Assembly (NCBI RefSeq): GCF_027118995.1
Contig: NZ_CP098242.1
Location: 1,116,001-1,180,000, forward strand
Direction: 5' to 3'
From: Oxalobacter vibrioformis
GTDB lineage: Bacteria; Pseudomonadota; Gammaproteobacteria; Burkholderiales; Burkholderiaceae_D
Length of the DNA stretch: 64,000 nt
The notes under the pieces are model-generated. The model worked only from the letters and a program-made list of their open reading frames with translations. It was not told the DNA's origin and made no database searches. How positions within the stretch are numbered: position 1 is the stretch's first letter; every line of letters starts with the position of its first letter. This document shows positions 18,824 to 31,444 of this stretch, one piece after another. Position numbers and translations under genes: made by a program.

Positions 18824-19879
18824 ATGAATCTAGAAACAAAAAAATTTAAGGACATCGATTTAGGTGATCCATTTTTTGATTCTTTAAAAAACGACTATAA
18901 GGAATTTTCAGATTGGTTCGCCAGAAAAGCAGATGAGTCGGCATATACTTTTCGCGGCAACTCGGGCGATCTTGATGGGTTTTTATACTTAAAAATAGAA
19001 GATGGCCCCGTTACAGATGTGACACCTATATTAACAGACGCGCTGAGAATCAAGGTGGGGACCATGAAAATCAACCCCCACGGCACTCGCCTCGGTGAAA
19101 GATTTGTCAAGAAAATTTTTGATCACGCACTGCACACAAACGTGAAAGAAATTTATGTAACTGTCTTCTCCCACCATAAAGCTCTGGTCGCCCTATATGA
19201 AAGATATGGCTTTCGTCAGCAGGCGGAGAAACCAAGCCAAAATGGCACAGAACTCGTTTTAGTCCGTGATATGCGGCGTGAATATATTGACATGCTATCC
19301 AGCTATCCTCTCGTGCAATTGGATGGAAACCGCAATTTTCTTCTATCGATAAAACCTAAGTGGCATACTCGCCTTCTCCCCGATTCCATTCTAAAAACAG
19401 AAGGCTCTGATGTCGTGCAGGACGTCTCTCACACAAATAGCATCCATAAGGTTTATCTCACAGCGATGTCTGGTGTGGAAAATCTACGAGAGGGAGATGC
19501 TCTCTTAATTTATAGAACTTCAGATGGTCAAGGCCCTGCCCGCTATCGTTCAGTCGCGACATCAATCTGTGTTGTTGAAGAATATCGACACATCAATTCA
19601 TTTGTCTCTCGTGATGATTTCTTGAATTACTGTCGGCCCTACAGCGTTTTTAGTGAGGATGAATTATCTACATTCTGGAATCGGAAACGATACCCTTACA
19701 TTATTCGTTTCACCTATAACATTGCTTTAAAAAGACGGGTGACCCGCTCAGAAATGCTCGATGATGTCGGTTTGGATGAAGATGCTTACTGGGGCTTTAT
19801 GCCGCTGTCGAATGAACAATTTTTAAATATCATACGAAGGGGGCAGGTCGATGAAGGTCTTATTATCAATAAAGCCTGA
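18824..19879 (+). CDS. GNAT-family acetyltransferase with a C-terminal PUA-like domain
   Basis: Two-part protein of 351 residues. Residues about 1-165 are a GNAT acetyltransferase: the acetyl-CoA loop (KINPHGTRLGERFVKKIF) is a variant of RxxGxG, and the closing motif ALYERYGF is clear. Residues about 190-350 look like a PUA/EVE/ASCH-like nucleic-acid-binding domain (IHKVYLTAMSG, GDALLIYRTSD, YRSVATSICVVEEY, YPYIIRFTYN). I chose the ATG at 18824 because GGAGAAAGA precedes it; an upstream TTG at 18764 is weaker. Substrate unknown. The stretch is much richer in A and T than its neighbours, implying recent acquisition. It overlaps the next gene by 29 nt, so the two are coupled. Confidence 0.7.
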   Translation: MNLETKKFKDIDLGDPFFDSLKNDYKEFSDWFARKADESAYTFRGNSGDLDGFLYLKIEDGPVTDVTPILTDALRIKVGTMKINPHGTRLGERFVKKIFDHALHTNVKEIYVTVFSHHKALVALYERYGFRQQAEKPSQNGTELVLVRDMRREYIDMLSSYPLVQLDGNRNFLLSIKPKWHTRLLPDSILKTEGSDVVQDVSHTNSIHKVYLTAMSGVENLREGDALLIYRTSDGQGPARYRSVATSICVVEEYRHINSFVSRDDFLNYCRPYSVFSEDELSTFWNRKRYPYIIRFTYNIALKRRVTRSEMLDDVGLDEDAYWGFMPLSNEQFLNIIRRGQVDEGLIINKA

Positions 19880-20222
19880 ATATGCAGAAAAAATTCTGGA
19901 TGGTCAAAAATTATTCGAGTTTAGAAAAGCGATTCCCAAAGCGACTGGTGTCAAAACAGCCGTTATTTATGCGACTATGCCTGTCGGTAAAGTTATTGGA
20001 GAGTTTGATATAGACGAGTTTATGTCAGATACCCCTAATGATCTATGGTCTGCGACATCAGAATTTTCTGGAATCACGAAGAAATTCTTCAATGAGTATT
20101 TCCGAGGACGAAAAACAGCCTATGCTATTAAAATAGGTGTCGCACGCCGCTATAAAAAACCACTGGACATTAAAACAATATTGGGACGGGAAATGCCGCC
20201 TCAGTCCTTCTGTTATTTATAA
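19851..20222 (+). CDS. ASCH-domain (PUA-like) protein
   Basis: A single-domain protein of 123 residues that starts with the ASCH signature LLSIKPEYAEKILDGQKLFE, followed by FRKAIPK (basic groove), AVIYATMPVGKVIGEFDI and SEFSGITKKFFNEYFRGRK. ASCH domains are RNA-binding modules related to PUA; some members are hydrolases of modified nucleosides, but no catalytic set is recognisable here. Related sequences are often labelled predicted transcriptional regulator with PUA-like domain. Its start lies inside the end of the acetyltransferase gene (29-nt overlap), implying coupled production and perhaps a complex. AT-rich like its partner. Confidence 0.75.
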   Translation: MKVLLSIKPEYAEKILDGQKLFEFRKAIPKATGVKTAVIYATMPVGKVIGEFDIDEFMSDTPNDLWSATSEFSGITKKFFNEYFRGRKTAYAIKIGVARRYKKPLDIKTILGREMPPQSFCYL

Positions 20223-20352
20223 TCACGGCCTCTTTTCAAAACCGTTTCAAAGTAGCTTCAGAGAACAAGCTTGACAACAACGCAGGCTCTTTTTATGACC
20301 GGCCTAACCGTATAGCTGTTCGAGGAAATATCGAGAAATGCCTCATTGAGCA

Positions 20353-21219
20353 TTACAGATGCCGACCGGAGAAATCCCGTGCAAACTGCCACGCGGTTCG
20401 CCCGGAACGCGACCCCCGGTGAAGCGCCCACTGCAGTGCCTCGGCACGGGCGTCTTCCACCTGCGCATCCGGACAGCCGAATGATCGCAGCCAGTGCGCG
20501 ACAATCGTCAGGTACTCATCCTGGCTGAAAGGATAAAACGACAGCCACAGCCCGAAACGGTCGGAAAAGGAAATTTTTTCCTCAACCGTTTCACCCGGAT
20601 GGATATCGCCGTCCTTGCCCTGGGCATAGCCCAGATTGTCTGACATGCGCTCCGGTAGCAGATGCCGCCGGTTGGACGTGGCATAAATCAGCATATTGTC
20701 CGGCTGGGCCGCCACACTGCCATCCAGCGCAGATTTGAGTGCCTTGTAACTGCTTTCGCCTTCATCAAAGGAAAGATCATCACAGTAGAGGATAAATCGT
20801 TCCGGACGGGAGGCAATCAGCTCGCCAATATCGACCAGGTCAACCAGGTCATTCCTGTCCACCTCGATCAGCCGCAACCCCTTGTCGGCAAACTGGTTCA
20901 GGCACGCGCGGATCAGTGAGGACTTTCCGGTTCCCCGGGCGCCTGTCAGCAACACATTGTTTGCCGGCTTGCCTTCAATAAACTGGCGGGTATTCTGCTC
21001 CAGCAATCCTTTCTGGCGTTCAATAAAATACAGATCCGGCAGGGATATCCGTGTGGAATGCACAAGCGGCCGGAGGGTACCCCGCCCGTTTCTGCTGCGC
21101 CAGCGGTAGGCGACAGACGGCGTTTCCCAGTCGATGGCTTCAACAGCAGGCGGCATCAGACTTTCCAGCCGTGATAAAACAGCCTCGGCACGCGTCAGAA
21201 ATTGTTCAAGTGGCGACAT
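20353..21219 (-). CDS. DUF815-family AAA ATPase
   Basis: P-loop ATPase of 288 residues; function is not established for the family. Walker A is GARGTGKSS (near residue 92), Walker B is FILYCDDLSFDEGE (near 142-155), sensor segment IYATSNRRHL, then SDRFGLWLSFYPFSQDEYL, the DUF815 hallmark. Such proteins resemble DnaC/IstB-like loaders and are found next to argJ in many betaproteobacteria, as here, where the ATG overlaps the argJ stop in TAATG. It is downstream in the secA-argJ direction and convergent with the AT-rich island. Confidence 0.85.
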   Translation of the reverse strand: MSPLEQFLTRAEAVLSRLESLMPPAVEAIDWETPSVAYRWRSRNGRGTLRPLVHSTRISLPDLYFIERQKGLLEQNTRQFIEGKPANNVLLTGARGTGKSSLIRACLNQFADKGLRLIEVDRNDLVDLVDIGELIASRPERFILYCDDLSFDEGESSYKALKSALDGSVAAQPDNMLIYATSNRRHLLPERMSDNLGYAQGKDGDIHPGETVEEKISFSDRFGLWLSFYPFSQDEYLTIVAHWLRSFGCPDAQVEDARAEALQWALHRGSRSGRTAWQFARDFSGRHL

Positions 21220-22457
21220 TACGAACGGTAATCGGCATTAATGGAAACATAATCATGCGACAGATCGCATGTCCAGATGGTGGCGGTGGCATCACCGCGT
21301 GCCAGATTGATCCGGACAGTAATTTCGCTCTGCTGCATCACCCGCTGACCGTCTTCTTCCTTGTAATCGGGATTGCGCCCGCCGTTTCGGACAACCCAGA
21401 CATCATCCAGATAAAGGTTCAACTGGCTCACATCCAGGTCGTCGACATCGGCATAACCGATAGCTGCCAGAATACGTCCCAGGTTGGGATCAGAGGCATA
21501 AAAGGCGGTTTTGACCAGTGGCGAGTGGGCGACAGAATAGGCAATCGTCCTGCACTCATCGATACTGGCACCATCTTCTACCGTGATCGTCATGAATTTG
21601 GTTGCGCCTTCCCCATCGCGCACCACCTTTTGCGCCAGTTCCTGCGCCAGGCTGGTTATCGCTTCCTGCAACAGGGCACAGGAAGGGGATTGCGCATTTT
21701 CAATGCCAACATCCACAACGCCTGACGCGATCAGGATCAACGAATCATTCGTGGAAGTATCACCATCTACGGTAATGCAGTTAAACGAGGCGTCCGTTGC
21801 CTTTGTGAGCATGTCATCCAGCAGGTCCTGCGGCACATTGGCGTCCGTTGCCATGAATCCCAGCATCGTGGCCATATTGGGCTTGATCATGCCGGCCCCC
21901 TTGCTCATGCCGGTAACGGTGATCGTTTTACCTTCAATCTGCACCGTACGCGACGCCGCCTTGGGTACGGTATCTGTCGTCATGATGGCTTCTGCCGCAT
22001 CCAGCCAGTTGTCTTCACCCAAATGATCAATGGCAAAGGGCATACCGGCAATGATCCGGTCTACCGGCAGCGGCTCCAAAATGACGCCGGTGGAAAAAGG
22101 CATCACCTGCTCTGCCTTGCAGCTCAGCAGCGCGGCAAGCATGGTACAAGTGGACATGGCATCATCATAGCCACGCTCACCGGTTCCGGCATTGGCATTG
22201 CCGGTATTGACTAAAAGAGCACGGATGGGAAGATTGTCTTTTCTGGCCTGCGCCATATGCGCCTTGCATATCTGGACAGGCGCTGCGCAAAAGCGGTTTT
22301 TCGTAAAAACACCGGATACGGTGGCCTCGTGCCCCAGGACAACGACCAGCAAGTCCTTGCGATCCGGCTTTCGGATATTGGCCCGGGCCACACCAAGCCT
22401 CACACCGGAGACAGGCTTGAGATCAGCCGCTAAAGGCGGAAAAAGATTAACGGCCAT
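21219..22457 (-). CDS. argJ: Bifunctional glutamate N-acetyltransferase / amino-acid acetyltransferase
   Basis: Moves the acetyl group from N-acetylornithine to glutamate, closing the acetyl cycle of arginine synthesis, and can also make N-acetylglutamate from acetyl-CoA. The 412-residue precursor should cleave itself between Ala196 and Thr197 in [10 protein letters not shown]; Thr197 becomes the nucleophile of the beta chain. The oxyanion pair of the family lies in the alpha chain ([10 protein letters not shown] region). argF and argG are also in this window but 30 kb away and on the other strand, so the pathway genes are dispersed. Confidence 0.96.
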   Translation of the reverse strand: MAVNLFPPLAADLKPVSGVRLGVARANIRKPDRKDLLVVVLGHEATVSGVFTKNRFCAAPVQICKAHMAQARKDNLPIRALLVNTGNANAGTGERGYDDAMSTCTMLAALLSCKAEQVMPFSTGVILEPLPVDRIIAGMPFAIDHLGEDNWLDAAEAIMTTDTVPKAASRTVQIEGKTITVTGMSKGAGMIKPNMATMLGFMATDANVPQDLLDDMLTKATDASFNCITVDGDTSTNDSLILIASGVVDVGIENAQSPSCALLQEAITSLAQELAQKVVRDGEGATKFMTITVEDGASIDECRTIAYSVAHSPLVKTAFYASDPNLGRILAAIGYADVDDLDVSQLNLYLDDVWVVRNGGRNPDYKEEDGQRVMQQSEITVRINLARGDATATIWTCDLSHDYVSINADYRS

Positions 22458-22493
22458 AGGATTCTCCTGACGGTAAAAACAGCATGATGTTTG

Positions 22494-25259
<2,766 letters not shown>

Positions 25260-25569
25260 GTTACATTCTTGAAAGTAAGGCAGTTATTGACTGCCATGCT
25301 CAAAGTTTTGATGCTGCATCAAAACCTGCCGTTTAAAGAAGGAATTTTATCACGCGCGGTCAAGAGCCTTAAGACTATTGACCAACTTCTCCTTCTTCTT
25401 TAAGCATAAAAACAACAGATGGGGCTGGCGGGTATTATTTCAAGCAGTGCAAACAGCAGATTTCCGGCAATCCGAAAGCGGTTTATCCGTTATCATGACA
25501 AAAGAACCGGAGTAACATCCGGAAAAATCGGTTGCATCCCTCATTTTTCAACATCCGGCCACCAGCAGC
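25260..25569. promoter_or_regulatory. Divergent secA/dciA control region with two hairpins in the secA leader
   Basis: On the secA side there are two consecutive perfect stem-loops: GGCAGT (25279-25284) with ACTGCC (25290-25295), and GTTTTGATG (25305-25313) with CATCAAAAC (25317-25325). They lie 20 to 66 nt before the secA start codon, which has only a weak SD. On the dciA side CCGGA and TCCGG (about 25508-25523) form a small stem. No promoter hexamers are convincing by eye and no peptide gene is seen. Confidence 0.5.
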
Positions 25570-26031
25570 ATGAGCAAGAAAAACACCTGTGCCCCCGTTA
25601 CTGACTTCCTGCAAATGCACGACAGGATAGCCGGTATGCTGCCCAACGCCTCACGCCTGATGTCCCTGCAAAAAGCCTGCGAAGACATTCTCATGGGGCA
25701 TTTTGGCGCCAGCGAGGTACTGCAACTGGAAAAAACGCAACTGATCATCGGGGTGCCAAGCCAGGCTGGCGCCGCCAGGCTTCGCCAGAAACTGCCGCAG
25801 CTTCAGAGAGAATTGGAAAATGCCGGGTGGCCTGTTGAAACCATTCGGGTCAAGGTCAGGCTGAAAAGACAGGCGCCGCCACAATACACACCGCAAAAAA
25901 AACCACTTTCTGCTGAAGCGGTAGCCGAACTGGAAAAACTGGAAAATTACCTGACACAGTCAGGTACGGATCCTGCGCTGGCGACAGCCATTCACACCAT
26001 GATAAGACGGCACCAGAAGCAACCGAAATAG
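25570..26031 (+). CDS. dciA: DciA-like protein (DUF721)
   Basis: DciA proteins help load the replicative helicase DnaB in bacteria without DnaC. The 153-residue protein has the DUF721 N-terminal domain (about residues 10-100: ASRLMSLQKACEDILMGHFGA, LQLEKTQLIIGVPSQAGAARLRQKLPQLQ), which folds like a KH domain, and a lysine- and proline-rich linker followed by a helical tail (SAEAVAELEKLENYLTQSG). The place between secA and lpxC is conserved in betaproteobacteria. Its stop is 4 bp from the convergent lpxC stop. Identity rests on domain pattern and context. Confidence 0.8.
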   Translation: MSKKNTCAPVTDFLQMHDRIAGMLPNASRLMSLQKACEDILMGHFGASEVLQLEKTQLIIGVPSQAGAARLRQKLPQLQRELENAGWPVETIRVKVRLKRQAPPQYTPQKKPLSAEAVAELEKLENYLTQSGTDPALATAIHTMIRRHQKQPK

Positions 26032-26035
26032 CGGC

Positions 26036-26971
26036 TTATGCCGGAACCCATTCGCGGGCGCTCTGGGAAAACCAGGAATTGGGCGCCGCATCCGATGTTT
26101 CAAAACTCACCACTTCATAGGCATCGGGCTGCAAAAGCAACTCCCTTAACAGCTGGTTGTTCAGCGCGTGACCAGACTTATGAGCCGTATAGGACGCCAG
26201 GATAGGATAGCCGACGATATAAAGGTCGCCGATTGCATCCAGGATCTTGTGGCGGACAAATTCGTCATCGTAACGGAGTTCATGCGGATTGAGGATACGG
26301 TATTCATCCATCACGATGGCGTTTTCCAGCGAACCACCCCTTGCCAGCCCCATACCACGCAGGGTCTCCACATCCCTGACAAAACCGAAAGTCCTGGCAC
26401 GTGACACATCCCTGACATAGGAAACTTCTGCCATATCCACCAGCGCACGCTGATGCGTGGAATCAATGGCCGGATGATTGAATTCAATAAAAAAATCCAA
26501 GCGAAAACCATTGTATGGCTCCAGCCTGGCCCATTTTTCCTCCTTGCCCTCGCCTTCCCGGACTTCGACCGGCTTTTTGACACGGATATACTTTTTGGCC
26601 ACATCCTGCTCTTCAAGCCCCGCCTGCTGCAAAAGAAAGACAAAAGACGATGCCGACCCATCCATGATCGGAATTTCTTCCGCACTGACATCAACATGAA
26701 GATTATCGATGCCAAGACCGGCACAGGCCGACATGATGTGCTCAATCGTTGAAACCCGTACGCCATCCTTGACAAGCGTTGAAGCCATACGGGTATCCCC
26801 GATCGCCTCGGCACTGACCGGAATCGAGACAGGAGGATTCAGATCGGTGCGATGAAAAACAATACCGGTATTGGGCGCAGCAGGCCTGAGCACCAGCTCA
26901 ACCTTATAACCCGAATGCAGGCCGATACCCACTGTGCGTGTCAGATATTTAATCGTACGTTGTTTCAACAT
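26036..26971 (-). CDS. lpxC: UDP-3-O-acyl-N-acetylglucosamine deacetylase
   Basis: Zinc hydrolase that performs the first committed step of lipid A synthesis. Its 311 residues contain the family start ([21 protein letters not shown]), the first zinc histidine in STIEHIMSA, the catalytic [10 protein letters not shown], and the [12 protein letters not shown] motif that supplies the second His and the Asp ligand, plus a conserved late His in [11 protein letters not shown]. It is the last gene of the division and wall cluster, 170 bp after ftsZ. LapA and LapB, which control LpxC turnover, are encoded at 4418-5953. Confidence 0.97.
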   Translation of the reverse strand: MLKQRTIKYLTRTVGIGLHSGYKVELVLRPAAPNTGIVFHRTDLNPPVSIPVSAEAIGDTRMASTLVKDGVRVSTIEHIMSACAGLGIDNLHVDVSAEEIPIMDGSASSFVFLLQQAGLEEQDVAKKYIRVKKPVEVREGEGKEEKWARLEPYNGFRLDFFIEFNHPAIDSTHQRALVDMAEVSYVRDVSRARTFGFVRDVETLRGMGLARGGSLENAIVMDEYRILNPHELRYDDEFVRHKILDAIGDLYIVGYPILASYTAHKSGHALNNQLLRELLLQPDAYEVVSFETSDAAPNSWFSQSAREWVPA

Positions 26972-27141
26972 AATGTTTTTGGCAGGGACGTCTGTGTTGG
27001 GTTTCGTTTTTATGGTCTGCTATTTTACATGCTTGACAACATGATCGCATATTTTTTCAGCATCTGCAGGAAACAGCGACTATCCCGGAATTAACCGGCA
27101 GACGCCATTTCCTGCCGTTTCAGACAGGGACTTTGACAGGA

Positions 27142-28335
27142 TCAGTCCGCCTGCCTGCGCAGGAAAGCCGGGATATCATAGGTTTCCATGCCGTTCTTTT
27201 CCAGTGCCCGCACCGTGTCAGTCGCAGAATCACGTCCATGGCGCCATACGGCCGGCTTGTCCAGCGCATCAAACTGCATGGTGGAAGTCATAGTCCCCTG
27301 GACCTGGTCAGCGCCATCCATACGTACCAGCGCATCGTTGGTTCCGGTACGCAACTGCGGTGTCTGAATCAGGTGCATCGGCTTCTTGTTACGGCCCAGC
27401 CCCGTTGCCACGACGGTAACACGGATGTCGTCTTCCATCTGGTCATCGTAGGCAATTCCCTGCACAATCGTGGCATCCGGCGAGGCAAAAGCGCGGACGG
27501 TCGCCATGACATCCTTGATTTCCTTGCCCTTGAGATTGCGGCTGGCGGTCACATTGACCAGCACACCTCGTGCGCCGGACAGGTCAACCCCATCCAGAAG
27601 CGGCGAGGCAACGGCCTGCTCGGCAGCAATCCGCGCACGGTCAATACCTGAAGCCGCAGCGGTTCCCATCATGGCCTTGCCCTGCTCACCCATGATCGTT
27701 TTCACGTCATTGAAGTCCACATTGATATGGCCGCGCACATTGATGATTTCAGCGATACCGGCAACCGCATTATTCAGCACATCATCCGCATGCTGGAGCC
27801 ACTCCATCATGCTCGCCTCTTCATAGATTTCTTCCAACTTCTCGTTTAAAATCACGATCAGCGAGTCAACATGGGATTCCAGCGCTTCAAGCCCTTCATC
27901 GGCCATATCCATACAGCGCTGTCCTTCGTAGGAGAAAGGCTTGGAGACAACCGCAACCGTGAGCGCCCCCAGTGACTTGGCTACTTCCGCAACGATGGGG
28001 GATGCCCCGGTACCCGTCCCGCCACCCATGCCGGCAGCGATAAAGACCATATGCGCTCCCCGCAACGCATCTTCAATCCGCTCGCGTGAATCTTCTGCCA
28101 GCTGACGCCCCACCTCCGGCTTCATGCCGGCACCCAGACCGGTATCACCAATCTGGATAATATTGTGCGCGCTGGAATGGGAAAGCGACTGTGCGTCCGT
28201 ATTGGCCGCAATAAATTCAACGCCGGAAACGCCTTTGTTGATCATGTGCTGGATGGCATTTCCCCCTGCGCCCCCAACGCCGACCACCTTGATGACGGTT
28301 CCTAGCACTGCATTATCAACCATATCAAATTTCAT
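27142..28335 (-). CDS. ftsZ: Cell division protein FtsZ
   Basis: Tubulin-like GTPase that forms the Z-ring. The 397-residue protein has the N-terminal GTP site (VVGVGGAGGNAI, and the tubulin signature GGGTGTG near residues 103-109), the T7 loop with catalytic aspartates (NVDFNDVKTIM), and, after a variable linker, the C-terminal peptide DIPAFLRRQAD that binds FtsA and other partners. A 115-bp gap before it separates it from ftsA and may contain an extra promoter, as in other species. Confidence 0.98.
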   Translation of the reverse strand: MKFDMVDNAVLGTVIKVVGVGGAGGNAIQHMINKGVSGVEFIAANTDAQSLSHSSAHNIIQIGDTGLGAGMKPEVGRQLAEDSRERIEDALRGAHMVFIAAGMGGGTGTGASPIVAEVAKSLGALTVAVVSKPFSYEGQRCMDMADEGLEALESHVDSLIVILNEKLEEIYEEASMMEWLQHADDVLNNAVAGIAEIINVRGHINVDFNDVKTIMGEQGKAMMGTAAASGIDRARIAAEQAVASPLLDGVDLSGARGVLVNVTASRNLKGKEIKDVMATVRAFASPDATIVQGIAYDDQMEDDIRVTVVATGLGRNKKPMHLIQTPQLRTGTNDALVRMDGADQVQGTMTSTMQFDALDKPAVWRHGRDSATDTVRALEKNGMETYDIPAFLRRQAD

Positions 28336-28450
28336 AATTACACTCCCTGTCTGAATGCGGTTCCCAAATGAAAGCCTTCACGCGATGTGACAACTTCCCG
28401 TTGAAAACCCTCCTGTCATAAATAAAAACATCAATTCAAAACTGCCAAAC

Positions 28451-29683
28451 CTAAAAATTCCCGACAAACCATTCCTTCATCCGCTGCCAGATGGCCTTGG
28501 CGGACCCCTGCTGCTGTGTCACAACCGTTCCCCGCAAATACTGCTTTCTGGCTTCGTGCAGCAAACCGTGCGCTGTTGAATAACGCGGGCTGCGAACCAT
28601 ATCGGCAAGCTGTCCGTGGTATCCGGGCTGCCCAACCCTTGCCGGTTTCAGGAAAACATCCTCTGCCAGTTCCGCCATACCCGGCATCAATGCGGAACCG
28701 CCGGTGAGTACCACACCGGATGAAAGCACCTCTTCATACTCCGACTCCCGCACCACCTGCAGGGCAAGCGCAAAAAGCTCCTCGACACGCGGCTCAATAA
28801 CTGCTGCCAGCATCTGCCGCGAGAGAGTGCGCGGTCCCCTGTCACCCAGCCCCGGCACTTCAATGGTTTCGGACGGATCAACCAGCACCTGCTTGGCAAT
28901 GCCGTAGCGGCGCTTGATCTCTTCGGCTTCCAGTGTCGGTGTGCGCAATGCCATGGCAATGTCATTGGTGATCTGGTCACCGGCAATCGGGATCACCGCG
29001 GTATGGCGGATGGCGCCTTCGGTAAATACCGCAATATCTGTCGTGCCCCCGCCGATATCAATCAGCACGACACCCAGTTCCTTTTCATCCGGTGTCAGCA
29101 CCGCATCAGCTGATGCCATCGGCTGCAGCATCAGATCAGATACCTCCAGTCCACAGCGACGCACGCATTTCACGATGTTCTGGACCGCGGAAACGGCGCC
29201 CGTCACAATATGCACCTTGACTTCCAGACGGATGCCGCTCATCCCGATCGGCTCGCGCACATCCTCCTGGCTGTCGACAATAAACTCCTGCGAAACGGTA
29301 TGCAAAAACTGCTGGTCATTCGGGATATTGACGGCACGCGCCGTTTCAATCACCCGGCTGACATCGGCAGCAGTCACTTCCTTGTCCTTGATGGCGACCA
29401 TACCGCGTGAATTGAAGCTGCGGATATGGCTGCCGGCAATACCGGTATATACATTGCGGATCTTGCAGTCCGCCATGAGTTCGGCTTCCTCCAACGCGCG
29501 CTGGATCGATTCCACTGTCGCCTCAATATTGACGACAACCCCTTTTTTCAGGCCTTTTGACTCATGCTGTCCCAGGCCGATAATTTCATGACGGCCATCA
29601 GGCAACACCTCCGCAACAAGGGCCACTACCTTGGACGTTCCGATATCCAGACCAACTATCAGGTTTTTCAGGTCTTTAGTCAT
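28451..29683 (-). CDS. ftsA: Cell division protein FtsA
   Basis: Actin-like ATPase that ties FtsZ filaments to the inner membrane and recruits later division proteins. Its 410 residues start with the phosphate-1 motif LIVGLDIGTSKVVALV, contain the 1C domain (about 90-170), phosphate-2 IDIGGGTTDIAVF, adenosine motif GVVLTGGSALMPGM, and end in a C-terminal amphipathic helix (AKAIWQRMKEWFVGNF) that inserts in the membrane. It is 17 bp after ftsQ. Confidence 0.98.
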   Translation of the reverse strand: MTKDLKNLIVGLDIGTSKVVALVAEVLPDGRHEIIGLGQHESKGLKKGVVVNIEATVESIQRALEEAELMADCKIRNVYTGIAGSHIRSFNSRGMVAIKDKEVTAADVSRVIETARAVNIPNDQQFLHTVSQEFIVDSQEDVREPIGMSGIRLEVKVHIVTGAVSAVQNIVKCVRRCGLEVSDLMLQPMASADAVLTPDEKELGVVLIDIGGGTTDIAVFTEGAIRHTAVIPIAGDQITNDIAMALRTPTLEAEEIKRRYGIAKQVLVDPSETIEVPGLGDRGPRTLSRQMLAAVIEPRVEELFALALQVVRESEYEEVLSSGVVLTGGSALMPGMAELAEDVFLKPARVGQPGYHGQLADMVRSPRYSTAHGLLHEARKQYLRGTVVTQQQGSAKAIWQRMKEWFVGNF

Positions 29684-29700
29684 GGTTGCTCTTATTCCCT

Positions 29701-30462
29701 TTACTGTCCGCCAATATCAGGCACCATCCCGTCTGCTCTCAGTGCCAGTCCATTCGGATAACGCAAATCAATTCCCCTGATCCCGTTTTTCACTTGTGCT
29801 GCCAGCCGGGGATAGACGGCCAGCAGACGCCCCATCTGTTCGCGCATCGAGATGCGTCCTTCTTCCCGTCCAAAGCGCACTGTCATGCCATTATTCAGCG
29901 TGGTCCGCCAGGCATACCGTTCAGACAGTTCCAGCAGAACCGGTTCCAGCCTGATCACGGCAAACCCTCTTTTCAGTTCCTCATATCGCATGACCACTTC
30001 CTTTTCGCTCCCTTCAGGACCATAAAACCGTAATAAATTCACTTCCTCTTCAGCTTCCGCCAGGTTCGCCGTAAACACATCCCCCTTTATCGAGAGCAGG
30101 CGGCCATCTTCACCCCATGTTCCCAACGGCTTGTGCTCCTCAATGGCAACAACCAGTCCATTTGGCCATTTGCGCCGCACAGTGGCTTCTCTTACCCAGG
30201 GAACAGCCTTGAACGCCTCCCTGACCGCATCCAGGTCTACCGTAAAAAAATTACCCTTGATGCGTGGCAACGCCACCCCTCTTACCGTCAATGCATTCAC
30301 ATGTTTTAACGTCTTCCCTTCGGCCTCCTGTACCTGAATCACAGTCAGCGTAAAAAACGGCTGCTGGGCAAACCACAAAAAACACCCGGCCAGCACCGTG
30401 ACAACAAACAATGTCAGCAGCACATTGGCGATTCCGTTCAATAACCTGACGTCATGCCACAT
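29701..30462 (-). CDS. ftsQ: Cell division protein FtsQ
   Basis: Bitopic divisome protein, partner of FtsB and FtsL, that controls septal wall synthesis. The frame is open to 30501, which would overlap ddlB, but 30462 gives the usual start MWHDVRLLNGIANVLL, preceded by CGGGATG. From there 253 residues: a transmembrane helix (about 12-32), the POTRA domain (FFTLTVIQVQEAEGKTLKHVN onward) and the beta domain (about 110-230). Confidence 0.93.
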   Translation of the reverse strand: MWHDVRLLNGIANVLLTLFVVTVLAGCFLWFAQQPFFTLTVIQVQEAEGKTLKHVNALTVRGVALPRIKGNFFTVDLDAVREAFKAVPWVREATVRRKWPNGLVVAIEEHKPLGTWGEDGRLLSIKGDVFTANLAEAEEEVNLLRFYGPEGSEKEVVMRYEELKRGFAVIRLEPVLLELSERYAWRTTLNNGMTVRFGREEGRISMREQMGRLLAVYPRLAAQVKNGIRGIDLRYPNGLALRADGMVPDIGGQ

Positions 30463-30481
30463 AAAGCATCCCGGCCCGTCT

Positions 30482-31444
30482 TTACCACTTTGTTTTCTCA
30501 CGATCCAGGGTTGCCGCCTCCAGGATCCTCATACACAACTCCTCATAATCAATTCCTGCCGCACGGGCTGACCGCGGTACCAGCGACTGATCCGTCATGC
30601 CCGGCGATGTATTCATTTCCAGCAGATAAGGCTTTTCATCCGAGGCCCGGAGCATGATGTCAGCCCTTCCCCACCCGCGGCAGCCCAGCATCTTGTATGC
30701 CTCAACGGTAACTGCCTGTATTTCCTTTTCCAGATTTTCATCGAGACCACAGGGGCAGAGATATTGTGTCTTGCCGCTGAAGTACTTGTTTTCATAGTCA
30801 TAATTTGCATCCGGCGCAATGATCCTGACCAGCGGCAGCGCCCGCGGCTCGCCATCCATATCCAGCACCGGACAGGTCAGCTCCATGCCGGCAATGAATT
30901 CTTCCGCCAGCACCGATTTGTCATATTGGGCGGCAAGCGCATAAGCGGCAGGCAACGCATCCGCTGTTGTGACCCGGCTTATCCCCAGCGTTGATCCTTC
31001 ATGCGCGGGCTTGACGATCAATGGCAGGCCCAGTTCCGCAATGACAGCGTTCCAGTCAGACTGCCGGCTTAATTCAATGTAACGCGGTGTTGGCAGGTTT
31101 TTTGACAGCCAGATACGCTTTGTCATGACCTTGTCCATCGCCAGTGCCGAAGCCATCACACCCGAGCCGGTATAGGGAATGCCCAATTGCTCCAGTACCC
31201 CCTGCATCGTGCCGTCTTCACCATAGGGTCCATGCAATGCAATAAACACACGATCAAATTTTTCTTCCGCCAGTTCGACCAGCGATCGCTCACCCGGGTC
31301 AAAGGGATGCGCATTTACGCCACGGCTCAACAGCGCGGCAAGCACACCACTGCCGGATCGCAGGGAAATTTCGCGTTCCCCGGATTGTCCTCCCAGCAGC
31401 ACACCGACTTTGCCCAGCTGGCTGGCTCTTTTTTTATCACTCAT
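30482..31444 (-). CDS. ddlB: D-alanine--D-alanine ligase
   Basis: ATP-grasp ligase that makes the D-Ala-D-Ala dipeptide added by MurF. It has 320 residues: [14 protein letters not shown] at the N-terminus, [15 protein letters not shown], the ATP-grasp lid region ([18 protein letters not shown]), and the metal-binding end [21 protein letters not shown]. Overlaps the murC stop by 4 nt. murB, which in some species sits between murC and ddlB, is located separately at 57765-58790. Confidence 0.96.
   Translation of the reverse strand: MSDKKRASQLGKVGVLLGGQSGEREISLRSGSGVLAALLSRGVNAHPFDPGERSLVELAEEKFDRVFIALHGPYGEDGTMQGVLEQLGIPYTGSGVMASALAMDKVMTKRIWLSKNLPTPRYIELSRQSDWNAVIAELGLPLIVKPAHEGSTLGISRVTTADALPAAYALAAQYDKSVLAEEFIAGMELTCPVLDMDGEPRALPLVRIIAPDANYDYENKYFSGKTQYLCPCGLDENLEKEIQAVTVEAYKMLGCRGWGRADIMLRASDEKPYLLEMNTSPGMTDQSLVPRSARAAGIDYEELCMRILEAATLDREKTKW

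Noticed and set aside
20271..20299. TTGACA-N17-TATGAC on the plus strand after the ASCH gene
   Set aside because: Fits a promoter, but no plus-strand gene or RNA is visible downstream; it would only run antisense to the DUF815 gene.
25548..25748. Possible small secM-like gene upstream of secA on the minus strand
   Set aside because: The frame is antisense to dciA, lacks an arrest motif, and ends 220 bp before the secA hairpins.
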